Source: Helicobacteraceae bacterium
GTDB lineage: Bacteria; Campylobacterota; Campylobacteria; Campylobacterales; SZUA-545
Assembly: GCA_031273735.1 (NCBI GenBank)
Contig: JAISRI010000206.1
Coordinates: forward strand, 1 to 7,006
Direction of reading: 5' to 3'
Length of the DNA stretch: 7,006 nucleotides
This document shows positions 5,100-7,006 of the stretch, piece after piece. The notes under the pieces are model-generated. The model ran no database searches and was not told where the DNA came from. It was given only the letters and a program-made list of their open reading frames with translations. The position numbers were made by a program, and so were the translations under genes. How positions within the stretch are numbered: position 1 is the stretch's first letter; each line of letters opens with the position of its first letter.

Positions 5100-6017
5100 T
5101 TAAGCTCCGTTTAGCCATACCATAATTCCTTTTTGGGCGTGCAGGCGATTTTCGGCTTCTAAAAAGACGGTTTGCGAATGTCGTTCAAAAACGCTTTCGC
5201 TTACCTCTTCGCCGCGGTGAGCGGGTAAGCAGTGCAAAAACAGCGCCTTTGGATCGGCAAACGCCATTAAGCGGTCGTCTATACCAAATCCCGCAAAATC
5301 TTTAAGCCGTTTTTCGTTTTGCGCCTCCTGCCCCATACTCGTCCAAACGTCGGTCGCAACGACGTTTGCGCCTTTTGCCGCCGCGATCGGATCGTTACCA
5401 AAAGTTAGTTTTGCCCCGCTTTTGGCGGCGAAAGTTTGCGCAAGAAGCGCCCATTTTGGCGCGATCTCGTAACCTTTTGGCGTGGCTACGCGCAGCTCGA
5501 AGCCTATTTTAGAGGCTAACATTAGCCAGCTATTCGCCATATTGTTGCCGTCGCCAATCCACGCGACGACGGCGCGATCGTCATAGCCAAGCTCCTCTAT
5601 AGTCATATAATCCGCCATTAGTTGCGCGGGGTGAAAATCGTCGCTTAAGCCGTTGATAACGGGAATATCCGAATACGCCGCAAACTCTTCCAATCGGCTA
5701 TGAGCGAAGGTGCGGATCATCACCATATCCGCCATACGGCTAATCACGCGGGCGGTGTCTTTCATCGGTTCGCCGCGCCCAAGCTGAATATCGCGAGCGG
5801 ACAAAAACAGCGGGTGCATTCCCAACTGAACCGCGCCGATTTCAAAGCTAACGCGAGTTCTAGTGGAGGCTTTTTCAAAGATCATAGCCAGCGTTTTGCC
5901 GCTCATCGGATTGTTTGGTTTGCCCGCCTTTAGATCGCGTTTCAAATCCCGCGCGATCGATAAAATCTCTAAAATCTCGCTTTTTTCGTAATCTTTAAGG
6001 CTTAAGAAGTGGCGCAT
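5100..6017 (-). CDS. argF: Ornithine carbamoyltransferase
   Basis: Cytosolic enzyme that joins carbamoyl phosphate to ornithine to make citrulline in arginine synthesis. From the ATG at 6017 it is 305 residues, the normal family length. Carbamoyl-phosphate binding motif STRTR is at 51-55 within EKASTRTRVSFE; DFHPAQLMAD at 127-136 matches the HPxQ motif; DGNNMANSW at 156-164 and DVWTSMGQE at 223-231 (the ornithine-binding SMG loop) are intact; HCLPAHRGEE at 262-271 holds the catalytic Cys. A TTG at 6044 would add nine residues with no family similarity, so ATG 6017 is preferred; AAAGG lies 6 bases before it. The start lies inside the end of hemB (16-base overlap), implying translational coupling. 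The hemB-argF order is also found in C. jejuni as I recall. It is called argF as the biosynthetic form; the catabolic arcB form is unlikely without arc neighbours. Confidence 0.96.
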   Translation of the reverse strand: MRHFLSLKDYEKSEILEILSIARDLKRDLKAGKPNNPMSGKTLAMIFEKASTRTRVSFEIGAVQLGMHPLFLSARDIQLGRGEPMKDTARVISRMADMVMIRTFAHSRLEEFAAYSDIPVINGLSDDFHPAQLMADYMTIEELGYDDRAVVAWIGDGNNMANSWLMLASKIGFELRVATPKGYEIAPKWALLAQTFAAKSGAKLTFGNDPIAAAKGANVVATDVWTSMGQEAQNEKRLKDFAGFGIDDRLMAFADPKALFLHCLPAHRGEEVSESVFERHSQTVFLEAENRLHAQKGIMVWLNGA

Positions 6018-6994
6018 AAATTGCCTTTGTCTAGCAGATCGCAAATCTCTTTTGCGTGATAGGTGATAATCAGATCCGCGCCTGAACGCTTAAAACTGAT
6101 CATCGTTTCCATAAGCGTCTTTTCGTAGTCGATCAGATTCAATTTTTGCGCCGCTTTTAGCATTGCGTATTCGCCGCTGACGTTATAAACGGCAAGAGGT
6201 AGATTTGTTCGATCGCGTATTTGGCGGACAATATCCAAATAGGCAAGGGCGGGTTTGACCATCAAAATATCCGCGCCTTGCCGCTCGTCTTCCAAACTCT
6301 CTTCGATCGCCTCCCTCGCGTTTGCGGGATTCATCTGATAGGAACGCCTATCGCCAAAACTCGGAGCAGAGTTTGCCGCGTCGCGAAACGGTCCGTAATA
6401 AGCGCTCGCAAACTTTGTCGAGTAGCTCATAATAGGTAGATTATAAAAGCCGTTTTCGTCCAGCGCGTTTCGGATCGCCTCTACCGAGCCGTCCATCATT
6501 CCCGACGGCGCGATACAATCGCTTCCCGCTTGCGCGTGAACGATCGCCTGTTTGGCTGTTATCTTAAGCGTCGCGTCGTTATCCACGCTTTGCGTTTTGG
6601 GATCGATAACGCCGCAATGCCCGTGATCGGTATATTCGCAAAAACATAGATCGCTGAAAATTAGTAGGTTGGGCAGGTTTTTTTTAACGGCGCGAATCGT
6701 TTCGGCGATAATGCCGCGATCGCTTAAAGCGTCGCCGCCCACGCTATCTTTTTCATCGGGGATTCCGAAGAGCATAATCGCCTTGATCCCCCTTTCTTGA
6801 GCGGTTTTCGCCTCTTTGATAAGCTCGTCGATCGAAAGCTGAAAAACGCCCGGCATAGAGGCGATCTCGGCGCGAATTCCTTCGCCAAAGCGAACGAAGA
6901 GCGGATAGATCAGATCGTTTTTGCTTAAACGGGTCTCTTGGACAAGATCGCGCATATTCGCGTTTGATCGTAGCCGCCGAAAGCGCCTGAACAT
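6002..6994 (-). CDS. hemB: Porphobilinogen synthase (delta-aminolevulinic acid dehydratase)
   Basis: Cytosolic enzyme that condenses two 5-aminolevulinate molecules into porphobilinogen, the second step from aminolevulinate to haem. The 330-residue protein is full length. The N-terminal arm (RRFRRLRSNANMRDLVQET, 3-21) leads into the TIM barrel (LIYPLFV, 28-34). The metal site DLCFCEYTDHGHCG (115-128) has all three cysteines (117, 119, 127), marking a zinc-type enzyme. Schiff-base lysines are K194 in YSTKFASAYYGPFR and K247 in MVKPALAYLD; the PSGMMDG motif (163-169) is intact. The ATG at 6994 follows AAAGGA (7001-7006) by 6 bases. The last residues (about DKGNLCATS) overlap the argF start. The upstream promoter is outside the window, so regulation cannot be judged. 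Confidence 0.97.
   Translation of the reverse strand: MFRRFRRLRSNANMRDLVQETRLSKNDLIYPLFVRFGEGIRAEIASMPGVFQLSIDELIKEAKTAQERGIKAIMLFGIPDEKDSVGGDALSDRGIIAETIRAVKKNLPNLLIFSDLCFCEYTDHGHCGVIDPKTQSVDNDATLKITAKQAIVHAQAGSDCIAPSGMMDGSVEAIRNALDENGFYNLPIMSYSTKFASAYYGPFRDAANSAPSFGDRRSYQMNPANAREAIEESLEDERQGADILMVKPALAYLDIVRQIRDRTNLPLAVYNVSGEYAMLKAAQKLNLIDYEKTLMETMISFKRSGADLIITYHAKEICDLLDKGNLCATS
6024..6028 (-). promoter_or_regulatory. Ribosome binding site of argF inside hemB
   Basis: AAAGG on the minus strand lies 6 bases before the argF ATG (6017) and within the last codons of hemB. It decides the argF start against the upstream TTG at 6044 and places initiation under ribosomes finishing hemB. Confidence 0.65.
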
Positions 6995-7000
6995 ATTTAA

Positions 7001-7006
7001 TCCTTT
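7001..7006 (-). promoter_or_regulatory. Ribosome binding site of hemB
   Basis: AAAGGA on the minus strand, at the very edge of the window, 6 bases before the hemB ATG at 6994. It supports this start and shows that hemB is complete here, while the promoter is not included. Confidence 0.65.

Noticed and set aside
6018..6044. TTG at 6044 as argF start
   Set aside because: It adds nine residues without family similarity; ATG 6017 has AAAGG at good spacing and gives the usual 305 residues.

Overview
The window looks like chromosomal DNA from a member of the Campylobacterota (former Epsilonproteobacteria). The main evidence is the hemB-argF pair at the right end, a neighbourhood I recall from Campylobacter jejuni, together with an outer membrane protein that resembles the TIGR04219 family common in that phylum. 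Base composition is mixed: about 50-55% GC in the argF/hemB lines I counted, well above C. jejuni. This therefore points to another lineage of the phylum, which I cannot name from this sequence alone.

Layout, left to right. Positions 1-2022 (+) hold the 3' part of a TonB-dependent outer membrane receptor gene whose start lies outside the window. Positions 2023-2514 form a non-coding convergent spacer crowded with inverted repeats, including a mosaic repeat resembling the neisserial dRS3/NIME type. Positions 2515-3258 (-) encode a small outer membrane protein. A very short divergent spacer with a self-complementary -10 box separates it from a tRNA-Ala(GGC) gene at 3306-3381 (+), which is followed by a flavoredoxin-like flavin reductase at 3424-3990 (+). 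On the minus strand, reading right to left, come hemB (6994-6002), argF (6017-5100, start overlapping the hemB end), an NTF2/SnoaL-like gene (5022-4651) and a second, different flavin-reductase-fold gene (4645-4103). The last two are separated by 5 bases and form an operon, possibly continuous with argF.

Functionally the window combines metal-chelate uptake across the outer membrane, two putative flavin-dependent reductases, haem synthesis (porphobilinogen synthase) and arginine synthesis (ornithine carbamoyltransferase). An iron/haem/flavin theme is possible, but only the hemB-argF pairing and the NTF2-like/flavin-reductase pairing are supported by tight spacing. I see no transposase, phage gene, CRISPR array or clear defence system. 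The least ordinary parts are the repeat-rich spacer, the symmetric divergent promoter, the strong excess of the palindrome CGATCG, and the AT-rich flavin-reductase-like gene that lies in a zone without that palindrome.
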